Shown here one piece after another: positions 36,314-46,619 of a stretch of 64,000 bases of DNA; the first letter of the stretch is position 1; each line of letters opens with the position of its first letter. Below the pieces are notes generated by a model. That model was not told the DNA's origin. It did not search any database and worked only from the letters and a program-made list of their open reading frames with translations. This DNA is from Suillus spraguei (Eukaryota; Basidiomycota; Agaricomycetes; Boletales; Suillaceae), in assembly GCA_016800925.1 (NCBI GenBank), contig JABCPU010000022.1:124001-188000 (forward strand), written 5' to 3'. Made by a program: the position numbers and the translations under genes.

Positions 36314-39237
36314 ATGGACACGCCTGTGCATCCACGGTGTAAGCACAAAATTCATGACAACATGCTTAAAACTCACTTGGTTCAAGTACGACGCAAAGCA
36401 AAAGACCAGGCTCTAGAAAATCCAGGTAAGCACCATGTCATCATACAAATTCACACTCACAAGCGGCAGTGTGGGGAGCACTTCAAAAAAAGCGGACACG
36501 CAAGCGTGAACGCTCACCCATTGACGATATCGCACCTATTCCAAAACGGGTCCGAGCCAAGCCAGTTAGTAAAAGTAAGTCAGGATTACTAGCTCACATG
36601 TTACAATGACTCACTATGATAAATGCAGGTGACGCAACAAAAGCAAGGACACCAGCGCCTCTCCTCAGAACTGAAAACAGCAAAAGCAGCAGTAAGTATC
36701 CGAGTCAGTGCCCACAAAGGCAAACTTGCTTACAGAAAGATTAGAGCGGCCACCACCTCTCGCTTCAGACTCTGAGGACAACGTCGAGGTTAGCCAACCT
36801 GGTGGTCAAAGAAGAAAGGTCAGCATTGCGTGTTCCCATGGGACAGACGGTCTTACTAATGATTGAAAGTTGTAGCTGTGTCTTCATTGAACAGTCGATA
36901 TCGATTCAGACGATGCCAGCAAGCAGAGTGCCTCTGATAGAATTACCGATATTGAAGAGTCGGACTCAGATTCAGAGCCAGTTGAGAGCATCGCAGAAGC
37001 ACTGTTTGGAGAGGTGAGTTTTCCACACTACTAGCTTACATAAGTAATCTGTGCGACCTTCAAGGTTCCTGCAATTGCCAATGCACAGCAGGGAAAGCCT
37101 GTGAAGAGCAGTCTGGCAGACCTCGAAACGACCCATCCCAGTCACCAACACCTCCACCACCTGTATGGGGCTCTCAATTCAAGTCTTCAAGTGCGAAAGA
37201 GAAGAAATATGCTGCCGAAGTAAGTTTGAAACTTATATTTTGATTCCGACTCTACTAAACTTCCAAAATTTACTCAACAGGTCCCCATGTGGGACTCTCC
37301 AATGACGAGGTCATCCTTTGGACCGCAACCTCTCAAACGTGTCAGCAAAAGCAACAAGTGCTCCTCTGTAGTTGAAGAAGATGAAGAAGACGAAGATTCT
37401 TTTCGATATCAAACCTGAGCCCTCCATGTCCGAGTCTTCGCATGCTGACCCCATGGCTAATCTTGTTTACACAAAGACTGGGTCAGTTCGACTTACAGAC
37501 CAGAATGTGGATCTTCGCAAGGTGATTCAACACGGCATCCTCGAGGTCAAAGCATACATTGCTTTCAAGCATGGATACCCTGAACTTGTGGCCAAGAACT
37601 CCTATGGCGTGAAATCCTATTGCAGGCTGCAAAGCACCACAAGACAGTGCCGATTGAGAAACGGATGTATGTTGATGACGAGTATTTGTTGGCACTCGCC
37701 AATCTAGTAAGTGATCTGTCTTATCATGGTTTAATATTGACACATGCTGTAGATCGATGCTCGTGCGAGCCTGTTTCGCACTGATATCAAGGATGTCGCC
37801 TATAAATGTGCCCCAGGATACTTCCGACTCAGTCATAACTGCGATGCCATCATTGACCGTCTCCTTGCGAGTCATTCCTATATTTTTCCGCAGATATTTG
37901 ATGTTAGTTTTTTTTCGGGCGAGAATTTGACATTGCACTGACACCTCGCATCAAGGCAGAGGGTCTTCCTTCACCAAAACGACAGAAACCATACAAGGGC
38001 AGCCTGTTGTCGACACTCTATACGAGGTATTCTTCAAAAACGCGAAGTCTATTGGTTCGCAGTTTGCGCAACGCTTGTTGACATTGCGAAGAACAAGGCC
38101 ATCGGCCGGAGGTTCCCATCCCCATGGTAGCAATAGTCAGCACAGCTGTAAGTTCGTGTTCGCACTTATCTTCTCATTAATCTTATTTGTTGTCAGATTC
38201 ACGCTACTCTTATTGCAAAGAAGAACAAGGCAGGTGACGACTTCAAGTTCACAGGCAACCAATTCTGTGACATCTATACCTACCACGTGGCGTTGTTGGA
38301 GAAAATCCGAAGGACGCTCCCGTCAAGTTTCATAAAATGATGGCCGATATCTACGAGGAGGTTCAGTAAGTCTGCATCCAAGTTGGTGTACACATTTCTG
38401 ACTTACTGCTACTTGCAGAGGTTTCCATCGTGACACAATTGGTGTCTATGACAAAGACACTGATCTAGCACATCAGGAAATTCACACATTCCTTAACATG
38501 CTTAATCGGCTTAACTCTTATCTCAAAACTTGTTTGCTCTCTCTTCAATCATTCACCTGGCATATCTTATATTTTTTGAGTGCGAAATACAATAAACATG
38601 TATATTAATATATCTAGTGCTGCTGCAGTCCGGTCCCGAACCATGGTTCGAACCTGAACCATCCAGACTGGACCAGTGGTTCGGTCACAGGTTTGGTCTC
38701 TCTCCTGGACCGAACCCCCTAACAGGTTCAGGGTTCGATGTCGTCACTGAAAAAATGTGGACCGGTTCGGATGCGTCTGAACCGTCCGAACCTGCACCAT
38801 GTGCACAATTCCAGCTGCATGTTTTTCGTGAGGCTTCCTGTCAGTTTAAGTAGTGCGCTCACCAACTTCTGTTCCTTCTCTTCTTTTGACAGTAGCATTC
38901 CCACATTGCACAAGCAACAAGGGTACTTTTTTCAGCTATACAACGACTCGAAGCACCGGTACTATGTTCACCGTCTCTCATGTTTGATAAGTTGCTAACT
39001 TCTAATGTTTTTTCATTCAGAATATACCTACTACTGTGGTGATTCCTGGGTTTTCCACCAAGTTTGCGCAATGGATTGTCATTTGGAACTTGAAGGTGCA
39101 CAACATTTTTTTATTTAGTTTGAGATATATATATTCACTTGTGGTATAGGTTCAACATTTGCACTCCCTGCTGTAACTATGTTCGAGTCGTCTGCACCAG
39201 CCCATCATCCTGAGGTTCGTTGAAAAGCGCTGAAGAG

Positions 39238-42200
39238 ATGGAGTGGATACACGACCCAGATGATGACACTACCATCCTCCCTCCCCCTCCTCCATCCAAA
39301 GGCACTCTCAATTCATTCATTCGTCGTTCAGGCCGCGCTGTCAAGCCTACAGAGAAGATCCGGAGACTGCCAGCAGTATTCCAGCCAAACGGTCAGCTGT
39401 AGGACCTCCTGCCCTGCACCAAGAAAGCACTCATGCGCACCAGGAATGAAGAGCGTGACGACAACGACAGTGATGAATACAACGCCAAAGAAGAAGCCCC
39501 TCCACTTGAGGATTTTACAGATGATGAGGAAGACGATGAGAACGAGAACGAGGAAGCTTACCAAAAGACGAAGAAGCTTGGTGACCAGGATCGTGAAGAC
39601 CGTAAATCCCTCAAGAAGGTCGAACGCAGTGCCGATTTGACCACGATCTTTACTTTCGAGAAAGATCGTGTTAACCCCACACCCAGGAGTGTGAAAATGG
39701 GTGGTGGTGTGAGGTATGCAAGGCTAACAATGTTCCGCTTCACCAGTGCTTTTTTAAGGGGGTATTTCGACTTGACGCACGCACATTGCACGGAATCCCA
39801 AGTGCCATTACCCTATCTACAAGGACCGCTGTGAACAACGGGGTCTCACGATGCATGATCGTGCAATCCCTCGTAACTGCAAAGCAGACGTGCCGCAGGC
39901 TACCTTGGACACCTCACTTACTCCCAAGATTCCTGCATTCACAAAGGCTGGACTCATGGATTATATTGTCGAACTCATTGTTGCCGAAGATGAGGTGAGC
40001 GACTCTCATTTTTGATATATTTTAAGACACTCATACGACATTATAGGCCTTTCAACTTGTAGATAAAGGACCCTTCCGCCGCCTACTTCAATATCTCTGG
40101 CCATCACTTTCAGACCGAGACATTCCCCACCGTACCAAAACTCGGGATGAAATACTCGAACGTGCAAAGCTGGCAGTCGAGCGCGTGAAAGAGAAGCTCA
40201 GCCGTGTCGATAGCAAAATTTCCATGACATTCGACTCTTGGACGTCTTTTCCTGGTCACCCTTTTCTGTCAATTACAGCGCATTACATAGATTCTCCAGC
40301 CGAAAACCCTCATGAGTGGGAACTCAAGGTGGAGCAGCCCGCATTCGCACCCATTCACGGCAATCACAGCGGCGCGAACATCGGGAAGATTTTGATCGAG
40401 AACATCAACAAATACGACATCCGCACGAAGCTTGGGTGGTTCACGGCTGATAACGCATCAAATAACGATACTGCCATTGAGATGGTCGCGACCTCTATTG
40501 ACCCTTTCGGAGTGGAGTGGAAACCAATTGAGCATCGAGTATGGTAAGTTCGTTCATTAAGTACTGAAGTTGAGATTACTGATGAATATTCAGTTGTATG
40601 GAGCACGCACTCCACTTAGTTGCAAAACACTTCGTTGAAGAAGTGGCTCCTACACCGGCAAGCATCTTGCACAAGAAGGCAGCTCAAGCTGAAGACGAGG
40701 ATGAGGATGGCGAGGAAAGTGTTGAATTTGACGTTGGTGACACTATTGGCAAGGCGCTTGCATTTGTAGCGCAGGTAAGCTCTTTAATGATCTATCTGCT
40801 ATTGTATAGTACTGACACGAGACCTTTGTTTAGGTCCGGAAGTCTCCTCAAGCTCGTGTCTTCCTTCAAAAGTGCTGCAAGGAGGTGAACGAGCCCCCAT
40901 TGGAGCTTTTGAAATGGGTCCGCACACGTTGGGCATCTCTTTTTAATATGTTGGAGCGTTTTTTTAAATTGCGCAAAGTAAGTTGTCTACTACCGACTAC
41001 ATGAACACATTACTGACTTGATTATTAGGGAGTAAACAGATTCATCCAGCTCGCTGATGACAGCGACGAGGTCCCAAATCTGAAGGGAAAATCATACGCG
41101 GATTTCAGGCTTTCAGCACATGAGTGGGCAGAGTTGGAGTTGATCCGTGAAGTCCTTCAGGTAAGTCATTTCTCTCTACCTTCTGCAATTATGCTTATGT
41201 GCTGCACACCGCACACCAAGGAGCCGGCAGATGCTCAACAGAGCTTCTCTGCCACACGTGAACCAACCGTATGGAGAACCATTCCAGTGCTCGAATGTCT
41301 TCAAGACACTTTGCAAAACATGGCGAACGCGTCAAAATTTGCCCGTTTCTCAACGGCCATTGAAGCTGGTGTCACTAATCTCCACAAGTGGTATAGTAAG
41401 ACTGACGACACAGATGTATATTTCATTTGTCTCGGTATGTATCTCGTATCTATTCTAATGCCTTTGAACATCATTGACCTTGTTGGTGTAGCGCTGGACC
41501 CCAACTACAAGGTCGCGTACGCAAAAGACAAATGGACCGCTCATTTTTTCAAACAAGGCATGCAATGCCTCGAGAGCACGGTACGTCGCTCATCACTCAT
41601 TTCTGTCAATTGTATACTAATCTTACATAGTTTGATATGTATCATCGCAGTAGTACTCCCTCGCAGGCTCCTGCAGAGCCGTCTGTTACTGCACCTCCCT
41701 CGCTTGCTCGCCAAGGCTCGTATGGCCATAATTGGATGCGAAGCTCTGTCAAATCGCATGTCGTGAATGACGCAACCACACGAAGGTATCATCGCAGTAG
41801 TACTCCCTCGCAGGCTCCTGCAGAGCCGTCTGTTACTGCACCTCCCTCGCTTGCTTGCCAAGGCTCGTATGGCCATAATTGGATGCGAAGCTCTGTCAAA
41901 TCGCGTGTCGTGAATGACGCAACCACACGAAGGCCTCGTCAAGAACTCGAGGACTATCTAGATGCACCGCTTGAGAACGTCAACAATGTGGTGGCTTGGT
42001 GGGGTGTACGTCTCGTTATTTTATTTGTATTGCTTTCGTACTGACATGATTCAAAAAACTTTAAAGCACCATTCTATACAATACCCAACTATTTCCCGCA
42101 TTGCAAAGGACTACCTCGCCATTCAGGGATCAGCTGTTGCGTCTGAGAGAGCATTTTCGAGCGGCGGTGTTACTGGGACCGTGCGTCGCAGCTGTTTGAA

Positions 42201-42327
42201 GCCAACAACATTCGAGGCTCTTCAATTGCTCAAGAGCGCATACCGCCAAGGTCACATCTCCGCAACAGCCCAGGCTGAATTCGCCGCTCCTTATGATAAC
42301 CGCGTCGATGTCAATGAAGAGTTCTAG
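39238..42327 (+). pseudogene. hAT family transposase with premature stop
   Basis: The frame starts MEWIHDPDDDTTILPPPPPS. A BED-type zinc finger follows across an intron: WCEVCKANNVPLHQC then THIARNPKCHYPIY. The catalytic core has SMTFDSWTSFPGHPFLSI, GWFTADNASNNDTAIEM, a CMEHALHLVAKHF box, LLKWVRTRWASLFNML and ALDPNYKVAYAKD. The C-terminal dimerisation region is YPTISRIAKDYLAIQGS, then SERAFSSGG, and the stop is at 42327. About eight introns are implied. A TAG at 39400-39402 lies in the same frame as the downstream RNEERDDNDSDEY segment with no usable intron around it, so the copy is probably disabled unless the true start lies after it. A 147-bp in-frame tandem duplication is present at 41640-41933. 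Confidence 0.85.
41640..41933 (+). repeat. 147-bp in-frame tandem duplication in the hAT transposase
   Basis: Units 41640-41786 and 41787-41933 are nearly identical (I see two differences, C/T and A/G). Each encodes 49 residues containing YHRSSTPSQAPAEPS and GSYGHNWMRSSVKS. The duplication lies before the dimerisation domain. Confidence 0.92.
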
Positions 42328-43073
42328 TAGCTATTCGTATTGTACATGTCATTTTCGTTTTGATTTTTTTTGCTAATTAAATCAACGGTTCGAGGGTTCA
42401 AACGCGTTCGAAGGCGTCCGGTCCAGGGTTCGCCCATCTTGCTTGAACCTGACCACTGGTCGAGTTCGGGGTTCACAGATATAGGGTGATGAACCTAACC
42501 GAACCGGACTTCGGCAGCACTAAATATATCTCAACTTTTTTTTTCTGAATTCATTCACATTGAAATTTTGGACAAGTAGATTCAATTTCACCAAGGCAGT
42601 TAAGTGTAAATAAGTCCGCATAAGGGCACGTCAAGGAATGTGTGAATTTCCTGATGCACTCTTGGACCTCGATGGCATGGACGATGAGTAGAATATCAAT
42701 ATCTCACTGACATGCCGTATTTTGCAGGAATTCAATGTATCCTATAATCCTTGATACCTCGCTGCTCGCTATATCTCACCATTCACTATGTTTTCCTTGT
42801 TTAGATCGTACTTTACCGCTGCTGTAGCCTGATACCCGAGTTTAATCATATTAATTTTTTCGTGTATTCGAAGTGTGAAAGTCTTCCTATCAGTGTTTCC
42901 TAGGGCATGTAAAGCCTTTCCTAGTCGTCTACAAGGACAGTCAAATTGTTCTAATTGCAGTAAGGTATGGCTAATTGAAAATCAGCAATAAAGTCTGGCT
43001 AGGGTGCTTAGTTCGTCTAATATGTCTAGTTTGCGTTAATTGCGCTAAAAAAGATCAAATGTGAGCAGCTTTG

Positions 43074-43104
43074 TCTAAGTTTACATGGGAGGGTTTTCCT
43101 GATG
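43074..43104 (-). repeat. Right terminal inverted repeat of the Plavaka element
   Basis: Exact reverse complement of 31907-31937, followed by target duplication TG. Confidence 0.93.
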
Positions 43105-44066
43105 TGGACGACTCTTTTTCATTTGAGCTAGCAGAGCGTATGTTGTACTATCCGCCTTATCAAACTGACTACCCTGAGAAACAGACTCGTCTGTTACAAC
43201 TCTGGGACGAGCTCGGAATCCCTCATGATCGTCCCAAACAACTCTTTGGTTCAACTCTGACCATTATTGGTTTCGACGTCGACCCTAACGCTATGTCTGC
43301 TACTTTTCCGAGGCACAAAAAGAATGAGTTGATCAAGCATCTACGTGACTTTGCCTGTAAAACTTATCGTTGGACGCTTCGCGAATATCAACAGCTTGCC
43401 GGATGGTGCGAATGGAGTTTCAATATTTTCCCTTTGCTCAAACCAGGACTTTCGGCTGTGTATGAGAAGATTCGCGGGAAAATTCAACCACGCGCACGCC
43501 TTCATGTCAACAATCCTATCATTTGCGAACTCACTTGGATGGCTGATCATATGGAACATTTACCTGGGCTCATGTTTTACAAATCTTTGGATTTTGATCC
43601 ATCATCTGATGATGTCATGGTTGCTTATACCGACGCATCTGGTGTAGGAATGGGTCTCTGGTTCCCTCATGATAACTTTGCGGGCCAATCATCTTTGCCT
43701 GCGGATGCTCCTAAAAACACCATCTTTTTCTTTGAAGCATTGGCGGTTTGCTCCGCAATTCACGCAATCCCTAACATGACAGAAGTCCCACCCCGAATGC
43801 TCATATACACCGATAACACAAATACAGTGTCGATGTTCAACTCTCTCCGTGCGCATCCTCCTTATAATTCCATCATGCTCTCGGCAATGGATGTTCTACT
43901 CGAGTATGACGTGGACTTACGTGTAGAGCACATTAGTGGATGTGAGAATATGGTTGCCGACGCACTCTCACGATTTCAAAACGAAAGAGTTTTGGAGTTG
44001 GCACCAGATGCCAGCTTTTTTGATTTCGAACCCCCTCGGAATGCGCTGGGGGCAGCAAAAAAATGA
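43105..44066 (+). CDS. DIRS-like reverse transcriptase 3' part and RNase H
   Basis: The frame resumes just after the Plavaka insertion with GDDSF-type sequence from the broken YMDD motif (seen as VDDSFSFELAERMLYY). RT thumb/connection features follow: LLQLWDELGIPHDRPKQLFG, TIIGFDVDPNAMSATFP and WTLREYQQLAGWCEWSFNIF. The RNase H follows with VAYTDASGVGMGLWFP (first catalytic Asp), FFFEALAVCSAI (Glu), LIYTDNTNTVSMFNSL (Asp) and HISGCENMVADALSRF (the HVxGxxNxxADxLSR motif with the last Asp). The frame ends at 44066. RNase H and downstream parts keep all key acidic residues, so this half is better preserved than the 5' half. Confidence 0.88.
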
Positions 44067-44140
44067 TGCAAGTTTCACTATCATCCAGGTAGCCTGTACG
44101 GCAAGCCTGGACACACGAGCGTCTCTTATACGAACGTTCA

Positions 44141-45067
44141 GTGGCGCTTGGTTTTGCTATTGATTCCACTACTGCGTCTGTCTACGACTCACATCTCAAC
44201 TCTTACATCACTTTCTGTCGGCTGTACCACCTCCCTATTGATCCCATAGTGGATACATTATCTTTTTATGTTGTATGGTTATCACACCATATTGAACTGC
44301 GGTCAGTTGACTCATATCTTTCGGGCATCGCCAGTCGGCTAGAGGACACATACCCCATGGTACGGGCCGCGCGACGTTCACCCTTGGTTGCACGGACTCT
44401 CCGTGGTTGCAAACGCCGTATGTCAAAACCAATACAAAGGAAGTTACCTTTGTGTGTGGATGACTTGCAACGTGTGCGCTTGTTTTTTGGTTCTTCACTG
44501 CAACATGATGATAATCTCTTCCTTGCTCTGTTATTCACCGGTTTTGCAACACTCCAACGTCTTGGAGAATTGACCTGGCCAGATGCAATCAGCCATCAGA
44601 CTTACCGGAAGGTGCCTTTACGACACACACTCACTATCACCGACACCGCCATGTCATATACACTGCCTTCCCAGAAGAATGACAGTTTGGGGACTGGCAC
44701 CACTATCCTCATCCCGTCACGTTCTGTTATTGATTTGGATCCTCTTCCGCTCATCCATTGCTATTTGACGTTTCGTGACACTGCATTTCCAAGTCGGCCG
44801 GCACTTTGGTTGTCGAGCACGGGCGCCATACCAACTAGAAGTTGGTTCTTACGACGCTTACGTCGACACTGTGGTAACGCGATGTCAGGACATTCAATGA
44901 GGGCTGGAGGTGCAACTGCACTTGCGATTGCGGGAATGGCTCCAGACCTTATTCAGGCAGCAGGTCGGTGGTCCTCTGATGAATTCAGAAAGTATATCCG
45001 CCAGCATCCTTTTCTGCTCAACGCTTTACTACACGGCTCGGCTCGTGAACGCAACCCTGCTACATGA
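44141..45067 (+). CDS. Tyrosine recombinase of the DIRS-like element
   Basis: An intact frame. Counting from the codon at 44141 (GTG), catalytic residues are Arg140 in ATLQRLGELTWP, His251 and Arg254 in GHSMRAGG, Trp277 in AAGRWSSDEF (the H/W position) and nucleophile Tyr285 in RKYIRQHP. The N-terminal SAM-like part includes STTASVYDSHLNSYITFCRL and DTLSFYVVWLSHHIELRSV. The frame is open further upstream (RLLYERSVALGF), overlapping the intergenic end of the RNase H frame in a different phase, as is common in DIRS elements, so the true start is earlier than 44141. It would integrate the circular cDNA. Confidence 0.9.
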   Translation: MALGFAIDSTTASVYDSHLNSYITFCRLYHLPIDPIVDTLSFYVVWLSHHIELRSVDSYLSGIASRLEDTYPMVRAARRSPLVARTLRGCKRRMSKPIQRKLPLCVDDLQRVRLFFGSSLQHDDNLFLALLFTGFATLQRLGELTWPDAISHQTYRKVPLRHTLTITDTAMSYTLPSQKNDSLGTGTTILIPSRSVIDLDPLPLIHCYLTFRDTAFPSRPALWLSSTGAIPTRSWFLRRLRRHCGNAMSGHSMRAGGATALAIAGMAPDLIQAAGRWSSDEFRKYIRQHPFLLNALLHGSARERNPAT

Positions 45068-46600
45068 ACGGATTGACTCACACATGACCTCATTCTTGAC
45101 TCAGACTGGATTTCGCCTAATCGCTTGTTCGACTGGATTTCACCTACTCGCCTGGCACCATGACCACAAAACAACGAAAAAACACGTTATAAAAAATAAA
45201 AATAAAAAATTAGCCTTATATTAGCATTTCTATCGTGCCTCCGACACTCAATTCTGGTCTTTTCTTGCCTATTGAAGTCTGTCTCCTAGTTTTATTGCTC
45301 ATTCTCAAGCACATCTTATCGAGTCTAGCATCTGTTTTGCCTTACACTGCCGTATCATGTACTTTTCGCTCTCTCAGTTCGCAATAAAACTTGTCTGAGT
45401 CCCCCGAGTATGAAACTGGGGGACTCCGCTTGCCTAATCGCTGTGAGACACCAGTGTAAATTGATTCAAATAGGTTTTCTCACGATTCTCTCTACCTACG
45501 TCCTGGAACTTGTCTTTTGTAGTTCTCGTGCCTTGGCAGTATTCAAATCGGATTTTCCTGAACTCTCGTTTTGGAAGATCCTTTTGCTGGCTAATCCCCA
45601 CAGCCTCTGCTCCTGCGAGGCTGAAACCAGAACTTGAGTCCCCCTATTTACTTCTATTTATTCTAGGTTGGGCTACGTTCAACTTTGAATGAGTCCATGA
45701 CCCGTTGTCCCTTCCGCCACGTATTGGTAAACGCAGTGTAGTATGAAAAAATGTTCATCCTAGGCATTTCTGTAAAAGTGAGTTGGTTATCAAATTATTA
45801 TCTCATGCCAGTCCCAATCATAAATGGCATGGGTCAGAAGAGCGAAGCAAGAGACAGCTAATGATCGATATTCTCAAGCAGGGCTCAGGTCTGCAAGCGT
45901 GACGCTGCGAGGCGAAACATCAACGGTTATCGTAGGGGCCTGCAGGTCTCATCGTTCGTACCTAAGTATCAACCCAGCGCAGATCCATGATACAGAAAGG
46001 AAAGTGCGGGATTCGGCATCCGACCGCGTTCACAAAGTCTTCATTTGGGATGGCGGTCAAGGCGCAAACAAGGCAAAGATATTGATTTTTATGGACGAGA
46101 ACTATAAAAGATGGTGAGCGCGAATATCTTAACCAATACGCATACCATGTCTGAGCCGGCTACGCCCGATCCCGGAAAGTATATAGGGGGTCTGTGTCAA
46201 CTCAATCGACTCCACATAGCTCTCTTTCAGTAACATCGCGTGTTGCCAATATGCAAGATCAGTGGCAAAGCATCATTTTTGAAGATCCAAGATCTAAGCA
46301 CCCTATGCTTCATCTCGTAACCCAAGTTATGCATTGCATCTACCGCGCTGTTAATCCCACCGCCACCCACAGTAATGAAATGGCGGTACTCGCAAAGCCT
46401 TTCCTACCAGGTACATGAGGATGGTTATGTACCGTCAATTGTCATCCTCAATCTCCGAGAGGGCCAGCAAGATTCAACCATGAAAACCCTCTTCACGATT
46501 AACTTAAACACCATGACAGTTAATGATAGGATTCGGAATAGGCATTTCCCTGTACCCGATGAGATCTACTCTTCCTCAAGGGATCTTGATCAGTAGTGAG
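45068..46600. other. Region downstream of the DIRS-like element; short unassigned ORFs
   Basis: Includes a hairpin-forming pair GAGTCCCCC / GGGGGACTC near 45395-45425. Open plus-strand frames occur at 45824-46117, 46194-46418 and 46375-46596 (NLREGQQDSTMKTLFTINLN). They may be upstream exons of the cysteine-rich gene that follows, but I could not join them. Confidence 0.35.
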
Positions 46601-46619
46601 GAAGACTGTCCGGCAGAAA

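Larger units (their letters stand above)
38615..42522 (+). mobile_element. hAT transposon (3,908 bp)
   Basis: The left end is TAGTGCTGCTGCAGTCCGGT and the right end reads CCGGACTTCGGCAGCACTA, an imperfect terminal inverted repeat. It is flanked by a perfect 8-bp duplication AATATATC (38607-38614 and 42523-42530), the hAT hallmark. The terminal 150 bp on both sides are rich in GGTTCG/CGAACC words, likely transposase-binding sites. It is nested in miniature element copy B and is the youngest insertion of the stack. Confidence 0.93.
38471..42656 (+). mobile_element. Miniature inverted-repeat element, copy B, split by hAT
   Basis: Same ends as copy A, same orientation, flanked by CA at 38469-38470 and CA at 42657-42658. 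Taking out the hAT element and one 8-bp duplication leaves 270 bp. It is inserted in the last exon of the DUF6532 gene. Confidence 0.88.
36314..42691 (+). pseudogene. DUF6532-domain gene inside the Plavaka element, interrupted
   Basis: Starts MDTPVHPRCKHKIHDN at 36314. After a charged N-terminal part with several introns, the DUF6532 domain follows: VRLTDQNVDLRKVIQHGILE, VKAYIAFKHGYPELVAKNSY, VPIEKRMYVDDEYLLALANL, DARASLFRTDIKDVAY, YIFPQIFD, EVPIPMVAIVSTA and IHATLIAKKN, DFKFTGNQFCDIYTYHVALL, MMADIYEEV and GFHRDTIGVYDKDTDLA. At that point a miniature element (38471-42656) cuts the last exon; after it the frame resumes LLDLDGMDDE and stops at 42689-42691. Several single-base frameshifts also occur (near 37410, 37615 and 38090). 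DUF6532 is a common basidiomycete domain of unknown function. Because the gene lies wholly between the Plavaka termini, it is either a second element gene or captured cargo. Confidence 0.78.
31907..43104 (-). mobile_element. Plavaka DNA transposon (11,198 bp including nested insertions)
   Basis: The left end starts CATCAGGAAAACCCTCCCAT at 31907, and the right end is its exact reverse complement ending at 43104. The target duplication is TG (31905-31906 and 43105-43106). The element carries a minus-strand transposase of the Plavaka family and a plus-strand DUF6532 gene, divergent from each other. Without the nested 270-bp element and hAT it would be about 7.0 kb. Plavaka is a basidiomycete CACTA-related group as I know it; the 2-bp duplication agrees with that. 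Confidence 0.9.
29507..45067 (+). mobile_element. DIRS-like tyrosine-recombinase retroelement, interrupted
   Basis: The element's coding sequence runs left to right: a gag-like region and the 5' part of the reverse transcriptase (29507-31906), an 11.2 kb foreign insertion (31907-43104), then the rest of the RT, the RNase H and a tyrosine recombinase (43105-45067). Retroelements coding for a tyrosine recombinase in place of an integrase belong to the DIRS order. The two halves belong together because removing the insertion and one TG copy rebuilds the RT motif YMDD. Only the coding limits are given; the terminal repeats and the internal complementary region typical of DIRS were not identified, so the true element is longer on both sides. 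A 273-bp miniature element also sits in the gag part (30037-30309). Confidence 0.85.
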
